A stretch of DNA of 64,000 nucleotides from Porpolomopsis calyptriformis (lineage: Eukaryota; Basidiomycota; Agaricomycetes; Agaricales; Hygrophoraceae). How positions within the stretch are numbered: the first letter of the stretch is position 1; each line of letters opens with the position of its first letter. The notes under the pieces are model-generated. The model had not been told where the DNA came from and made no database searches. It was given only the letters and a program-made list of their open reading frames with translations. The position numbers and the translations under genes were made by a program. Shown piece after piece: positions 40,669-52,156 of this stretch. The stretch spans positions 1,302,001-1,366,000 of the forward strand of contig OX621169.1 of NCBI GenBank assembly GCA_951640195.1, written 5' to 3'.

Positions 40669-42498
40669 CTAGGAGGATGTGCCAAAGAAGGAGTCGCTTG
40701 TCAACAGCCCCGCTTCCTCGTCGTCCCTTTGTCTGCTCCAACTTGACCGGCCTCGATATCTGCGTGGTCGCGGCCGATAGATGAATGACTGGGAAACAAT
40801 AGTGATATCAAATATCAGTGTGCCAGCACTCCCGAGGATATATCTGGTCCACACCTGTCAGCTTTTGGACAAAGGAGAGAAGTCACCACTCACGGTATGG
40901 ATTCTTTGATGAAAGCAGCGGATTGGGGTGGCGGGAGAGAGATATTGGGTGATGACAGAATAGATGATACGTAAAACACATTTCCTAAGAATGCAAAGAC
41001 GAAGAGATACATCGAAAGACCCTGGGAATGATTTTTCAGTCGATTTCCTCGTAAGACCGTTGATACTTACCTCGACGGATTTCCTGATAAACTGACGATT
41101 TTGTGAAACTTATATTTTAACTGAAAACGGAAAATCGCACTCACGTTCTTCCGTATTTGTGGCAATCGTGAAGTCAAGTACAAAGCTGCGCAGAGCCATG
41201 CGAATATACGACCGAGAATGCGTTCCCTGGAGGCATACGTAGATGCCACATCATCGTGAATGGTGTCGTGAATGGATTGATCATGGATACTTAGGAAACG
41301 AAGATGTCCAACAATGGAAGTCGAAGGAATGTCTGTTGGGTGAATCATAGGGATGGTCTCCGGAACAGTCATTGGTAAGTTTGGGACTGGTAATGATCTT
41401 GTGGACAACACCCTCCCAACACTCGCGTGATTACTAGAGGAAAGGTCAACCCTATTTCCTGCGAGAGTCCCGAAACTAAAGAAAGCCCAAGTTGCCAGAA
41501 ATATCATACCAGCCCCAGGACGACTAGCTCCACTCGAACTCGTCTTAGTAGTGCCTTCTGCAACTTCTGGCTCGGCACTGGTATTGTCGTCCAATTCTCT
41601 CCGCCGAGATCGACCTCGGTCCAACGTATCAAAGCGTCCAACATGAGACTCGGTGGATGTCAGTTGCAGAGGAGGAAGGAATGTGGTTCTGGACAATAGT
41701 GGGGCTCTACTGATACTCCTACCATAACGTTCTGTGCTCCACGAGACTCGCCTCCGCCCGATGGATCCAGCGTCGGAGTGAAAGCTCTCGGTCATGGCAG
41801 TCATACCATCATCATCGAAATCGGCATCATCATCAACTGGATTTGTCGATAGACAACTTCCTGAAGCTTGCTGTTCGCTTGGCCACAGAGAATGGGGGAA
41901 CCCAGGCTCGAGTTGTTCGTCTTGTTGAACTGCGAGAGTGACTGCGGCGGCGACATTGGCCGCGACTACCGACAAGGTGCGGTATCGTGGTGTAAATCCG
42001 CCACTAGACAGGCGACGTGTAGCCGCAGACGCTGTGCGGGCTCGAGAAGGACGCCGAAGTAACGGAGGGGGGGATTTCCACCTGTAATAGAAATACTGGA
42101 CCAACAGGGTGAAGTCGACAAAGACGAAGTAGGTGGCAAGCAACGTCTGGGATGGGACATATATCGTGAAATCCAAAAGTACACGCAAAAATCAATCACC
42201 TGGAAAGGTAGCTGATGTGTGAGGACACATCCGATTAGATTGGACAGGTCGCCTGGTGAATGGCCCCTCAACTGATCGTCAGAAATAATGACTTGAAGCT
42301 GCCTACCGAGAGCCCAATTCGCGAGAAAAGGCAGGGCAAGACCGTCAGATGATTGCTGCCTGATATTTTCCAGAATCTGCCTGAGATTCCAAAAAAAAAG
42401 GATGTGGTCAGTGGTCAGAGTCGGGAGGTGCGAGATACTTGCGGGAATTGCGCGCCCAACCAGCAAGCTATGGATGCATAACCGAGGAAATCACTCAT
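40669..42498 (-). CDS. PQ-loop repeat membrane protein, Ypq/PQLC2-like
   Basis: PQ-loop proteins of this type export basic amino acids from vacuoles or lysosomes (yeast Ypq1-3, human PQLC2). Seven exons, 42498-42439, 42376-42307, 42252-42200, 42146-41145, 41091-41071, 41021-40894 and 40843-40669, give 502 residues. The first PQ loop is ACWLGAQFPQILENIRQQSS; the helices GDLSNLIGCVLTHQLPFQ and LLATYFVFVDFTLLVQYFYY follow. A long Ser/Arg-rich cytosolic insert separates this half from the second PQ loop, LCAALYLTSRLPQIRKN. The last helices are MYLFVFAFLGNVFYVSSI and YILGSAGTLIFDITIVSQSF. Exon 5 is a 21-nt micro-exon (FIRKSVE). Divergent from LIN1 with 288 bp between starts. Confidence 0.87.
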
Positions 42499-42786
42499 CG
42501 CTGACGCTCCCGCCATCGCAGTCGCTCGTTAGGAGGCTGGCGTAGGCTTCGTTCGGATCCAGCTGGTCCCGGTGGAGCCACCTTATCTATGCCAGCCAAA
42601 TCCGTCAACCTTGGCCTCTCAGGCATTTCTCGCTCAAACACTCAAAGCACCGGTTCAAAACGCAACTCGTCAAGTCGAACGTCCATCAAAATATGATTTT
42701 TTGGGTGAGAACAGGCCATCGAGAGCCAAAAACCGGAAAAGATAAGATAACCTAGCCCAACCAAACACCACCAAACTGATATCACG

Positions 42787-44037
42787 ATGCCTCCGCGAAC
42801 ATCTCAGAAACGCAATGCTGGTTCGAACGCCGAGGAGCCAATACCGAAGGAGGCTGAACCCCATGCGAAGAAAACGCGTTTCCTAGAACCTTCAGAAGAT
42901 CCTACCACGTTTGCCGAGGACGTCGACTCACAACTCGAAACCCCATCTGCCAAGCGAAAAGGCGGCGTCAAGCGGGAAGGGTACGATTCAGATTCAACGG
43001 ACGACGGAGAGGGTGTGGTCTATAGTAGGAGGAAGGAGGCTGAAGGCGGCGGCGGCGACGACGACGACATGTTTGCCATGGCTCAGGAAGATGAGGGCGA
43101 GGGTAAAGCAGGCGGAAAGGAGGAGAAGTTTTTGAGACTTGGGGACATCGAGGGCCAGGAATTTGCCCACTCTGGGTCAAGTCGCGAGTCAGAGGACGAT
43201 GATGAACCCGAGGACGAGGACGACGCTGAGCGGCGGAAGAAAGCTGGCATGGGTTACGAGCTTTCATCGTTCAATATGCGCGAGGAAATGGAGGAGGGAA
43301 AATTCTCTGAAGATGGGACGTATGTGCGGTCGTTTGATCCACACGGCGTTCACGACCGCTGGATGGACGGCTTGGGCGAAAAGGACATCAAATCTGCGAA
43401 ACGTCGGAAACGGCAACGTGATCGACAACAGAAGGAGAGAATGAGGGCCGAGGAGCAAGAGTTGGAAGCCAGTGGCGGGAAAGAAGCAATCCAAAAAAAG
43501 CTACTTCCCATGCTGAAGAAAGGGGAGACTGTCTTGGAGGCTTTGCAACGTCTTGGTGCCAAATCTAAGAAAAGTCGGTCTGTCGGTAGTAGGTGAGCCT
43601 CCGAACACACATTGCCACCATTTTCGACTATACCTCATAGCTCTCCTAGCGTCAAATCCCAAAATGAAGTCGGGAATGCCATGAATGTCGACAAACGCGC
43701 TAATGCCCCTTCCGATATCGACTATATCACTCACCTCGCCTCCTCTCTCATGTCGCTGGGAGATATCGACATCTACTCGAAAACCCACGAGGAACTGGTC
43801 CGCGCCGTGCGCTCCTCGGGCAACGTCGAGCCGGACTGGAACCCCCCCTCTGCGGACGTGAAATATGAATATAAATGGGATGTACCCGGAGCCACAGATG
43901 ATGGAGTTTTCGGCCCTTTTGGCGAGGACGAGATGAGAGCTTGGTTCAAGGCCTCATACTTCGGTGCAGAAGGAGAGAAGGTCAGGGTACGCCAGACGGG
44001 AGGACAGTGGGGGGTTTGGGATGACGTGTTTTCGTGA
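42787..44037 (+). CDS. LIN1: GYF-domain spliceosomal protein Lin1/CD2BP2-like
   Basis: Lin1 (CD2BP2/U5-52K in animals) binds the U5 snRNP through Prp6 and reads Pro-rich peptides with its GYF domain. Two exons, 42787-43592 and 43641-44037, give 400 residues. The N-terminal two thirds are acidic and charged, with a conserved region YELSSFNMREEMEEGKFSED followed by GTYVRSFDPHGVHDRWMDGL. The C-terminal GYF domain shows VKYEYKWDVPGATDDGVFGP, then FGEDEMRAWFKASYF. The GYF tripeptide is changed: the position reads GVFGPF. Confidence 0.88.
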
Positions 44038-44233
44038 TCTATTTCATGCTATGTCTGGTAATGCTAATATACTGTATCCATAGTTTCTGGTTGAAATCTA
44101 CGTCAGGATTTTCTACGAACAAATCAAAAGTATCAATAAGCTATCCAATGTAGCATCTTCTAGCATTCTAACAGGTTGCCATCCATGCTTGCAGTCCGGG
44201 TAATAATGTCATATCAAGCATGCAGTAAGTGGT

Positions 44234-47200
44234 TTAATGACTGATATACTGAAAAACAAAAGAAACCTCTGGGAGGCCAACTTCCGCACGTAACAAGTCG
44301 TCGTGATTGCCAGCGAGCTCTGGATTCGTAAAGTGGTTCCACCTAGCTTCCTCCTTAGTTTCAACCAACTCCACAAAGAGGAAGCCACTTACGTGCTAAC
44401 ATCTCCATATAGCAATGCCGGGGATTTAACCATTTGCTTCCCGTCCTTGCACCGACCACATTTGAACGTCTCGTGAGTCTCACATATCGTGTCCTCGTTA
44501 AATAAAAACAATCGTCTTAGCTCGTCAAGAGCAAAATGGCGTTCCGTGTCCTCCTTCTCGTCCACGACCGCAGATGATAGGGCTTGCTTGTTAGCCTGCC
44601 GCTGGAAAATCTTTTCTTCTATGGTACCGGTTGAGATGAAGCGGTATACAAAGCCTGATAGATATGCCCCAGTAAGAGCGACGCGAAAAGACAAACAGCC
44701 CGCGAATACACACATTCCTTCTTCTGGCCATCACGCCAGACACGAGCGAGAGCTTGTTGGTCAGCAGCAGGATTCCAATCTATGAAAGTGTTGTGTCATC
44801 CCAATCTCACCAATCCTTGGAACAAGCTTACCGGGATCAAAGAGAATAAGTCGGTTTGCACCTATCAGGTTGATCCCGCATCCTCCCGCCTTACTACTAA
44901 GAAGAAAGATGAATTCTTTGCCATCAGGATCGTTGAACTGGTCCACAAGTTTTTGGCGCTTGGTGATACTCATGCTACCATCAAGGCGGAAGCAGCCATA
45001 CCTGAAAAGGGTATTCGGCCAACGTCCCGGCAAGAGCAATAGCGATATACGCACTTTTTACTACGGCAGAGTTTCTCGAAGAGATCAAGGGTCTGAGTGT
45101 AATTGCTTATAAGAACAATCTTGTCGTTCGTATGCGTGCGTATGTGATGTAAAAATCTGCCGATAAAATTTTATTATTCTCTTGTTGCAAGCAAGTAGGA
45201 AACTGCAACACTTGCCGCTCAAGCACCGAGAATTTCCCCCCCCAATCGCATCTGACCGTGTGGTTTCTTCCCTTAAATTTATTCCCGCCCCCAGCTCCTG
45301 AGAACCCTTCCGGAATCAAGTCTTCTGATCCCCGCAAATCATTCGGTAAATCCAACAGCTCGGGATGATTACAAAGTTTTTTCAAGATATTGATCGCCTT
45401 GAGTGGCTGAGATTCTGTTCCTCGTAGAAGGGCTTTAATCTCCGGGGACTTTATAAACAAGCGGTACAAGGCAAGTTGGAAGTCGGACAACCGACAGAAT
45501 ACGACGTGTTCGTACTTCACAGGCACTGCAAAGAACCGTCCGCATTGGGTTAGGAAGTGCGCCCATAAAATAAAAGACAATGATACTCGCGGTACTTCGA
45601 TAAAAGGTCGTTTGTTCTACGGATGATGAACTTCGTGACCAACCCCCCTAGTTTCTTGAGTTTTTTCTCACTCTCGGCTTTGACCTCGTCGCTGGCGTTG
45701 GCGTCCCGACCACGGATGATGTGGTTTTCAAAATTTTTGCGGAACTCGTTCTTCGAGCCCAGAAAGTTGGGGTTGGCGAAATTGAGAAGTGAGAAATATT
45801 CAGAGAGATCGTTCTGCGTGGCGTTGAGGTGATCAACAAACATCACTCGGATGATGAACATACTTGTACGGGGGTGCCTGTGAGAATGACACGACGTTTA
45901 ACGTCTAATGTGTCCAATGCTTGGAAGGTGAGTGATTCTGCGGGGAGGATAAGACAGAAAGCCGAACAGAAATTCATTTCACCGACCGGAATTTTTGAGT
46001 CTGTGTCCTTCATCGCACAACAAAAGTCCAATGTTATTACATTGGGTCATGTAGGCAGTCATTGTACGCAGTGTCTCATAAGACACGATCATAACTTGAT
46101 ATTGATACGTTGTTCAGACGATGCTTTTGAAATTTTCGATGAAACAAACATACCGGGTTGCGTTACATTTCGACCACGCGCCGCAACCCATTGTGCGACC
46201 TTTTCGTGCATTTCTGCCCTACCCCCTTTGCCATCAATAGCCAGAGGTGTTATCGAATCTTTTCCAAGCCATTTGTCTGATAGCAAGGATATTCGGTCGT
46301 TTGATCTAAAACAGTGGAATAAACGTACTTAGTTCGTTTGCCCAATTCTTGACCAAGCTTGAAGGACAGGCGATGATGCATTTCTCGATCGAGGGTTTAC
46401 CGGGATGGGGAGACTGTTTAAGCAATGTCCACAGAAGAGAAATGCATTGTAGCGTTTTTCCAAGACCCATCTCGTCGGCCATGATGCACCCGTATTGGTT
46501 CTCCATAAGCATACCAGTGGTGCATTTATAGAGAAACTGCACCTAAGGATGGGGGGGAGAACAACGGGATCAAGAATCGTGCTCACTTTGACACCCTCTA
46601 CTTGGTGTGGCCGAAGTACCTTTGTCAGACGAGGATCAATAACCACAGGAACTTTCTCGACTTTGTTCTTCTTCACTCCTTCCCCAAGTAGATCTTTCAG
46701 TCTCTTGTGAGGATTGTACATGCCAGCTGTCTTCTCCCTTGCTTCCATCGCGGCTCTTTCTTTGGCTTCTTCCTTCTCTCTCTCTCTCTTCTCTTCATCT
46801 GTCTCGCGATCATCGACGGTCGGATCGTACAAGACAATTGCGTGGTCCTCCATTGGGTCGTGTAGAGGACGAGGTATGATCTTTGCTTGTGGGCGGATTC
46901 CCAAAGACGCGTAGGAAGGAACTAGAGGAACATTCTGGCCATCCTTGTTCCTCATACTCGGCATGGAAAACCTGCGGGAGCAAAAGACTTGGTCGAATGG
47001 CTTTGGTTTGTACACAGGATATTTCTTGACGGCTGCGATGAGGTCTTCTTCATTGCGATAGATCCCATCTTTGTCTTTATTCTCCTTATTTTTTTTCACC
47101 TTCCGAGGAGTGTTGCTGTCAGAATCAGAATCAGCTTGTTGGCCATGATACGAGACACGTCTTCTTTTCCGCTGAGGTTGAATGCGCTCAGTTGAGTGGG

Positions 47201-47297
47201 CTGAACTCGGAGGCTTGAATGGCTTGTTAATGCGTGTGCTCTCCTGAAGTTTCTCCACGGCCTTTCCGTCGCTTGTTGTTGGGACTCGTCGTAACAT
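44234..47297 (-). CDS. RAD54: DNA repair/recombination translocase Rad54
   Basis: Rad54 is a Swi2/Snf2 ATPase that works with Rad51 in homologous recombination. Twelve exons (47297-46587, 46542-46329, 46276-46154, 46094-45987, 45937-45864, 45813-45591, 45525-45216, 45156-45055, 45001-44832, 44779-44714, 44654-44393, 44342-44234) give 823 residues. Helicase motifs in order: [14 protein letters not shown] (I), [14 protein letters not shown] (II, DEGH as usual in Rad54), [12 protein letters not shown] (III), then [36 protein letters not shown] (V) and [20 protein letters not shown] (VI). The C-terminal zinc-binding part has [17 protein letters not shown]. Introns 6 and 7 have GC donors (45590-45589 GCGAGT; 45215-45214 GCAAGT), both forced by frame. 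Confidence 0.95.
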
Positions 47298-47540
47298 TAG
47301 CGGACGTCACCTCAGGACGCGAATGACGCGTAGCGCGTTCAGGTCACGATACTAGTTTGAACGCGTTAACCTTAACCCTAATGTTTGCTTACTTTCCGCT
47401 CCCTAATAATAGTGAATGATGGTGTTTTTTATCATCCCCTTCAAATATAAAGTTGTATATTACCATTCCAATCCCATCTTTGTTTACCCTCAGCAGTGGG
47501 TGACATATGCCAAGTCTTGGCAACATCGACATGTGGACCC

Positions 47541-50340
47541 TTACCATCGGACGGTATCAGCTTTGGCAGCTACATCAGCGTATGCGGAGTAATTTTCAAT
47601 GACAACACGCGAGGCGAGAACCGTAGCTTGGAGCCCAAGAAGCGTAGCCGGGACGCCCAGCCTATGTCCTAGAGCTAGATTCCGGGAGGAGCAGAACGAG
47701 AGCACGTCAACTCCAACCATAGCAACAAACTGAAAAATAATAGTTCACAGACGATGAAATATTGCGAATGAGATTGCTCTTACCAATTCTCCACCTTCCA
47801 ACCGGTTTCGGAAGCGGATAAAATGTTGTTCCTCGTTCTCATTGGCATCAGGGCTCGGCACTATCCTGGCAGACGATCCTCCAATCTGGAGTGTGTCCAA
47901 AAGCGCAAGGGCGGATTGTTCACGATAAAATTTCCCAGGGGGGTCATTGGGGCCCTTTGACACAATAGCATCAAGAGATCGTGACGCATTTGACGAGATA
48001 TCTTTCAAGACAACAGGAACAGAGACGGATGAATCGAGAACCAGGGAGAAAGAAGCTTTAGTCGCTGTGGGTACCCTGTTTATGTCTCCATATTAGAGAA
48101 GCTCGGGTAGGTATTTGCTGAGTGCAAAGTGCTCACGAGTGCGATTGTGCCTCTGCTGCTGGTAAATTGGGGATGTCTGTCCCAAGTCCTCTAAGAAAGG
48201 ATCAGACGACGAAATACTGTGAAGCATTTACTTACAAAGGGCCAAAAATAGTGGAACGTTTCCAAGCCGCGTTGATGGTATTTACAGCTGATGCCGACGA
48301 TCCTGCGGGGAATAACCTATCTTTCGCAAGCTCTAGACTATTTGGCCAATAAATCGCTAGTCGAAGGATTAGTACAATAATTGAGATAACGCGCTTACCT
48401 ATGCTGAAGAGTCTCGCATTGGTTAGTCTGGTTGATAGGTTCGTTGCTTGTTTCTACAAGAGGATCATCTTCGAAATCTGGCAAAATCCCTGCAATCTGC
48501 GTGTTGAGACCAGCCATCTGCAAAAGTTCTTCCCCGGTTGGGATCTGTTGCAAGGGCGGAGGAGCAGTGCTATCGGAAATGTTTGGCTCTGCGACCTGAA
48601 CACTTAGGTCAAGGTCTTGGCCTGTCGGAATCGACTGATTGAGCACCGGCGAGGTGTTGTCAAAGTTGTCTAATCCAAGATTACTGCCTCCAGCCGGGTC
48701 CCCTTCCGTGTCTGCCCATAGAATACCGCGACCCGGCCCATCAGTTGGTTCAAACTGCATCTCGAAGTTTTCTCTACTAGCCTCCTCGCCCAGGTGTTGG
48801 TGTGCGGCCAGTAGTGGATACTTGCCCTTCACCGTCTTCAAGGAACCTTTTTCAAACGTTAACAGCGAGCTGGTATTCTTTTTCTGAAGACCCTTATAAG
48901 GAGGGCCAGCGTGGCGGTCGGCACGCGAAGGGTGAGTTTCTATCTTTCCCTTATTCTGTTGACTGGCAGATGGGACGGTAGAGGAGGATGGTGCATTCCG
49001 GAGTAATCGCGTTTTGACGGAAATCGCGCTATCCATGCCATGGAAAGTGGTATTATCGACCATTTTGACAAGTGGATTAGCGGCGCGAACTCGGTGGGAA
49101 GGCAATGAAATTGTAGAAGCCGGGTTGGGACGAGTAGTAATTTTTGTCGTTGTGACATGTTGCTTGACAGGTTCTGGGGAAGGGAAAAGGGGTTCGTCAA
49201 ATAAGGGAGAGTCTGGAGGGACCATTTCGGCGATTAAATCAGACGAGCTATTACCAGCGGTTGTCGAATCGACGGTCTGTGAGTCCTGTTGCTTTCTAAA
49301 CTTTGACTGGGCTTTATTATCAACTGAATCGGTTGACACGAGAAAGTTCCATACGTGGTTGAGTTGAGTACTCTTCTCTTGGAGGGGCCCTGCAGAAATC
49401 TCGTGGTCAGAATGTTTTCTCTCCCGTGGTTCAGCAAGAAAACGAGGGGTGGTTTCATCTTCCGAGTCCGTGCCTTCAGACGGTATTTTGCGAATACCTT
49501 TACGCTTGGGACGAGAGTGAAGCGATGTCGTTCGAGATCTACGGTGATTTAACATCTCTCCGGATGAAGATTTATTTCCCAGTTTAACTGTTTCCATTGC
49601 CTTCTTGCTGGGGATGGATTCACGTTCAGAGGTTCTTACTCCTCGTCGTTTTGCAGGGGGTTCATCGTCAACGATGGTAGCACCAGTTGAAGCGCGTCTT
49701 CTTTTATTCGAGGGCTCGTCAGGTGATGGTGAGCGCGCAATCTCGAAATGTTGAACAGGTGGATTTTTTTGCTTGTTCTTTCTCCCTAGAAAGGAAGAAA
49801 CATGCGGAAGTAGTGAGACACAAAGACAAAGGGACGAACGTGGAGGACCAATAGGGTAAAATTCTTCCCCAACCTCGAACAAATCCATGCTATTTCTGTC
49901 TCTGCCACCAAGGTTGGCCCGTTCCCAAAACCGCTCAACTAACTGTTCGGATCCTCCTTCGAAGGATTCGAATGGCTCCCAACTTTCCCACAGCAAATGT
50001 TTATCAACATGTGCAGTTATACTGGTCCAAGGTTGACGTACGTATTGTCCTCCTCATCATAACCTTTCCACTGACAAGCGAATAGATCAGCACGATAATG
50101 ACACGAGTGTGATCCTTTGAAAAACACACCTTGACACAATATTTCTTCAGTCGCGAAGGAAAGTAAGATACATGCGGAATAGAAATGAAGACGGAATCCG
50201 CGCACCCAAACCAATTTTCGTCCTCGTGCTCGGTCGACACGGGCACGAAGGATAGATTCTAGGCAAAAGTGAGTAAAAAAGAGATGACTGAACGGTTGAT
50301 TGGGCTGACCGACTTCATATTCCTTTTCGTTGGAGGACAT
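47541..50340 (-). CDS. Chromodomain protein of unknown function
   Basis: The N-terminus encodes a chromodomain: KEYEVESILRARVDRARGRK, then QWKGYDEEDNTWEPFESFEG. Exons I can place: 50340-50310, from 50258, one ending at 50042, 49982-49840, 49785-48399, 48337-48236, 48190-48137, 48075-47784 and 47729-47541. The exon border between 50210 and 50080 (the second beta strand) is not resolved. The middle is low-complexity, rich in Ser, Pro and charged residues. The C-terminal part (FSLVLDSSVSVPVVLKDISS, FVAMVGVDVLSFCSSRNLAL) looks folded but unfamiliar. A TAA directly after 48236 would give a shorter protein if intron 6 is retained. It has no integrase or reverse transcriptase, so it is not a chromovirus remnant. 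Its 5' exons were copied into the array at 52-54 kb. Confidence 0.75.
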
Positions 50341-50380
50341 GAAATAAAGTGGTTGGTCTTGAACAAAGAATGTACTTCTT

Positions 50381-50391
50381 GATCACGTGGC
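50381..50391 (+). promoter_or_regulatory. GATCACGTGGC element upstream of BRI3-like gene A
   Basis: An E-box core CACGTG inside an 11-base string found at the same distance in front of four BRI3-like genes; here it ends about 124 nt before the ATG at 50515. It also lies in the 174-bp spacer shared with the divergent chromodomain gene. Confidence 0.5.
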
Positions 50392-50514
50392 TTCCCGACA
50401 AATTTAGCATTTTTATTAATAGGGCGGATTGCGGTGTTCAATAATACCATCAACCATCGCCCACCATCGCCTAAAGAGATCCCACAGTTTACCCTTCTTG
50501 AGCACCAATCATCG

Positions 50515-51019
50515 ATGGTTCAGCTCGAAGATAAGACAGTTCGGTCTTTGGACACGAGCCCCCCTGCCTATCAGCCTGTGCCAATGCCGCAGCCGGTTCC
50601 CATGCCTCCCTCAGGACCCTCCGCTGCAACAAACCTGCCTCAGCCAGCTGGACCACAGTTGCATTATCAACCACCGCTTATCCAGCCACTACCTATGCCA
50701 CAAATGGCTCCTTCTGCTGCGCAGATAGGGCAACAGTACATCAACAACCGTGAGTATAATTGGATGGGAAACTCCTCAAGCCTGACGTGAACCCACTGCT
50801 AGAGTATGCCAAGTGTGCCCAAGGGACGCATGATCGGCGCACAAAGTTTGGTGTGTGTGGTATCATAACTGCGATCCTCCTCTTCCCGATTGGGTTGATC
50901 TGTCTCTTGTAAGTCCTATTGAACGAGCCTAAAAATTATTGATTACACCAGGGTTGCTGACCCTCCACCGTAGCATTGATAGTGAAGAGAGATGTGCGCG
51001 ATGCGGGGAACGTGTGTGA
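50515..51019 (+). CDS. BRI3-like small membrane protein, copy A
   Basis: Three exons, 50515-50749, 50803-50908 and 50974-51019, give 128 residues. The N-terminal half is Pro/Gln/Tyr-rich and holds a PPAY motif (SPPAYQPVPMPQP), a possible WW-domain ligand. Exon 2 encodes the conserved core: KCAQGTHDRRTKFGVCG followed by IITAILLFPIGLICLF, one membrane segment. Exon 3 encodes a Cys-rich end, IDSEERCARCGERV. This layout resembles animal brain protein I3 (BRI3), which has a Pro-rich start, a membrane segment and a C-terminal CxxC; the family name is by resemblance. It is the only copy on the plus strand and stands tail-to-tail with copy B. Confidence 0.78.
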
Positions 51020-51384
51020 GAACATTGGATATCTAGATTTTTTTACAGTTATACATGTACGCAGCACAATATTCAGTTGCTGACTGAAGACGCAGCAGCT
51101 GCGCATGCATGTGACCTTACGCATCATTATTCGGTGCATCGCCCCTATCTCAGCCACATCGCGTCGGGAGCTCTTATGATTCCGTAGCAAAATAAAAGGA
51201 ATGTGGTAATGGAAAAACGAGATGTGTAACCGAATGTACAGTACCATGACAGCGTGTACGCAGCCGCAATTTACTCGACTGCGCCTTCAATCAGCAACTA
51301 TTGTCCATACATGCATAGCTGTAAAGTCCGGAAATGATCGTGAGCGGTAGGGAGAAGTTCTACCGAGAAATACACATGTCTCCA
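51020..51384. other. Spacer between convergent BRI3-like copies A and B
   Basis: About 365 bp between two stop codons. Just after each stop the two strands resemble each other (a shared ATACATG..TA.CTGTAAA string near 51038-51060 and, inverted, near 51308-51326), so the inverted duplication that made A and B extends into the 3' flanks. No ORF or RNA gene seen. Confidence 0.5.
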
Positions 51385-51808
51385 TCACACACGTTCCCCG
51401 CATCGCGCACACCTTTCCTCGCTGTCAATGCTGCAGTGAATGGTCAGTAACTCGGGTATAATTAATAAAACGCTCGTTCAAGAGAGCTTACAAGAGACAG
51501 ATCAACCCAATCGGGAAGATAATGACCGCAGTTATGATACCACACAAACCATACTTTTTGCGCGGGTCATGATGTCCTCCGGCACACTTTGCATATCCTA
51601 GACGTGTGTTCTGGTCAGACTCGAAGACCTTCCCATCCAAATTATACTCACGCTCATTCATGTACCGTTCCCCTATCTGCGCAGCAGAAGGAGCAGCTGG
51701 TTGTGGCCCAGACGGCTGAAGTGGGTATCTGGCGGTGGAAGGTCCTGGCTGATACATTGGGGGGCTCTGGTCCAAAGCCTGGACTGTCTTTTCCTCGAGC
51801 TGAACCAT
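51385..51808 (-). CDS. BRI3-like small membrane protein, copy B
   Basis: Three exons, 51808-51652, 51597-51492 and 51430-51385, give 102 residues, the shortest intact copy. The start MVQLEEKTVQALDQSPPMYQ is almost the same as copy D and carries a PPMY motif. The Pro-rich part is shortened compared with C and D. Core: YAKCAGGHHDPRKKYGLCG and IITAVIIFPIGLICLF. End: IDSEERCARCGERV. Exons 2 and 3 are exactly as long (106 and 46 nt) as in copies A, C, D and F, with the same intron phases. Its promoter region up to about 52000 matches that of copy D. Confidence 0.78.
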
Positions 51809-51943
51809 CGGTGATTGGTGTTTGTATATAGCGGGAGGAGATAACCTGGAGTGTCAAGTTGGGTCTTTTCAAAAGCTTGCGGTACTGTTAACCTTGGGTG
51901 AAGTTGCGGTCCGCAGCGATTGGTATTTGAAGAAACCGCGAAG

Positions 51944-51954
51944 CCACGTGATCG
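51944..51954 (-). promoter_or_regulatory. GATCACGTGGC element upstream of BRI3-like gene B
   Basis: Read on the minus strand this is GATCACGTGGC, 135 nt before the ATG of copy B. The surrounding 100 bases are also shared with copy D, so here conservation may partly reflect recent duplication. Confidence 0.5.
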
Positions 51955-52156
51955 AAGTGAAGTAGTAATCTAATCTATCGCGAGAACGCACCTAGCCCGA
52001 AGGTCAAGGGTGTCAGTGATGTATTCCAACTTTTAGCATATAATTCCGGCTCACACATACGTGATCGGGAACTACTTTTTTTTGTCAAGCACCACTTTGT
52101 CCATTGGAATACGGAGTCAGCCAGCTCCTTTAGCCATTCTGCCTACCTTTGTCTGC

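Noticed and set aside
50042..50340. Chromodomain as sign of a chromovirus (Ty3/gypsy) retrotransposon
   Set aside because: No reverse transcriptase, RNase H, integrase or long terminal repeats are found nearby; the domain is the start of a multi-exon cellular gene.
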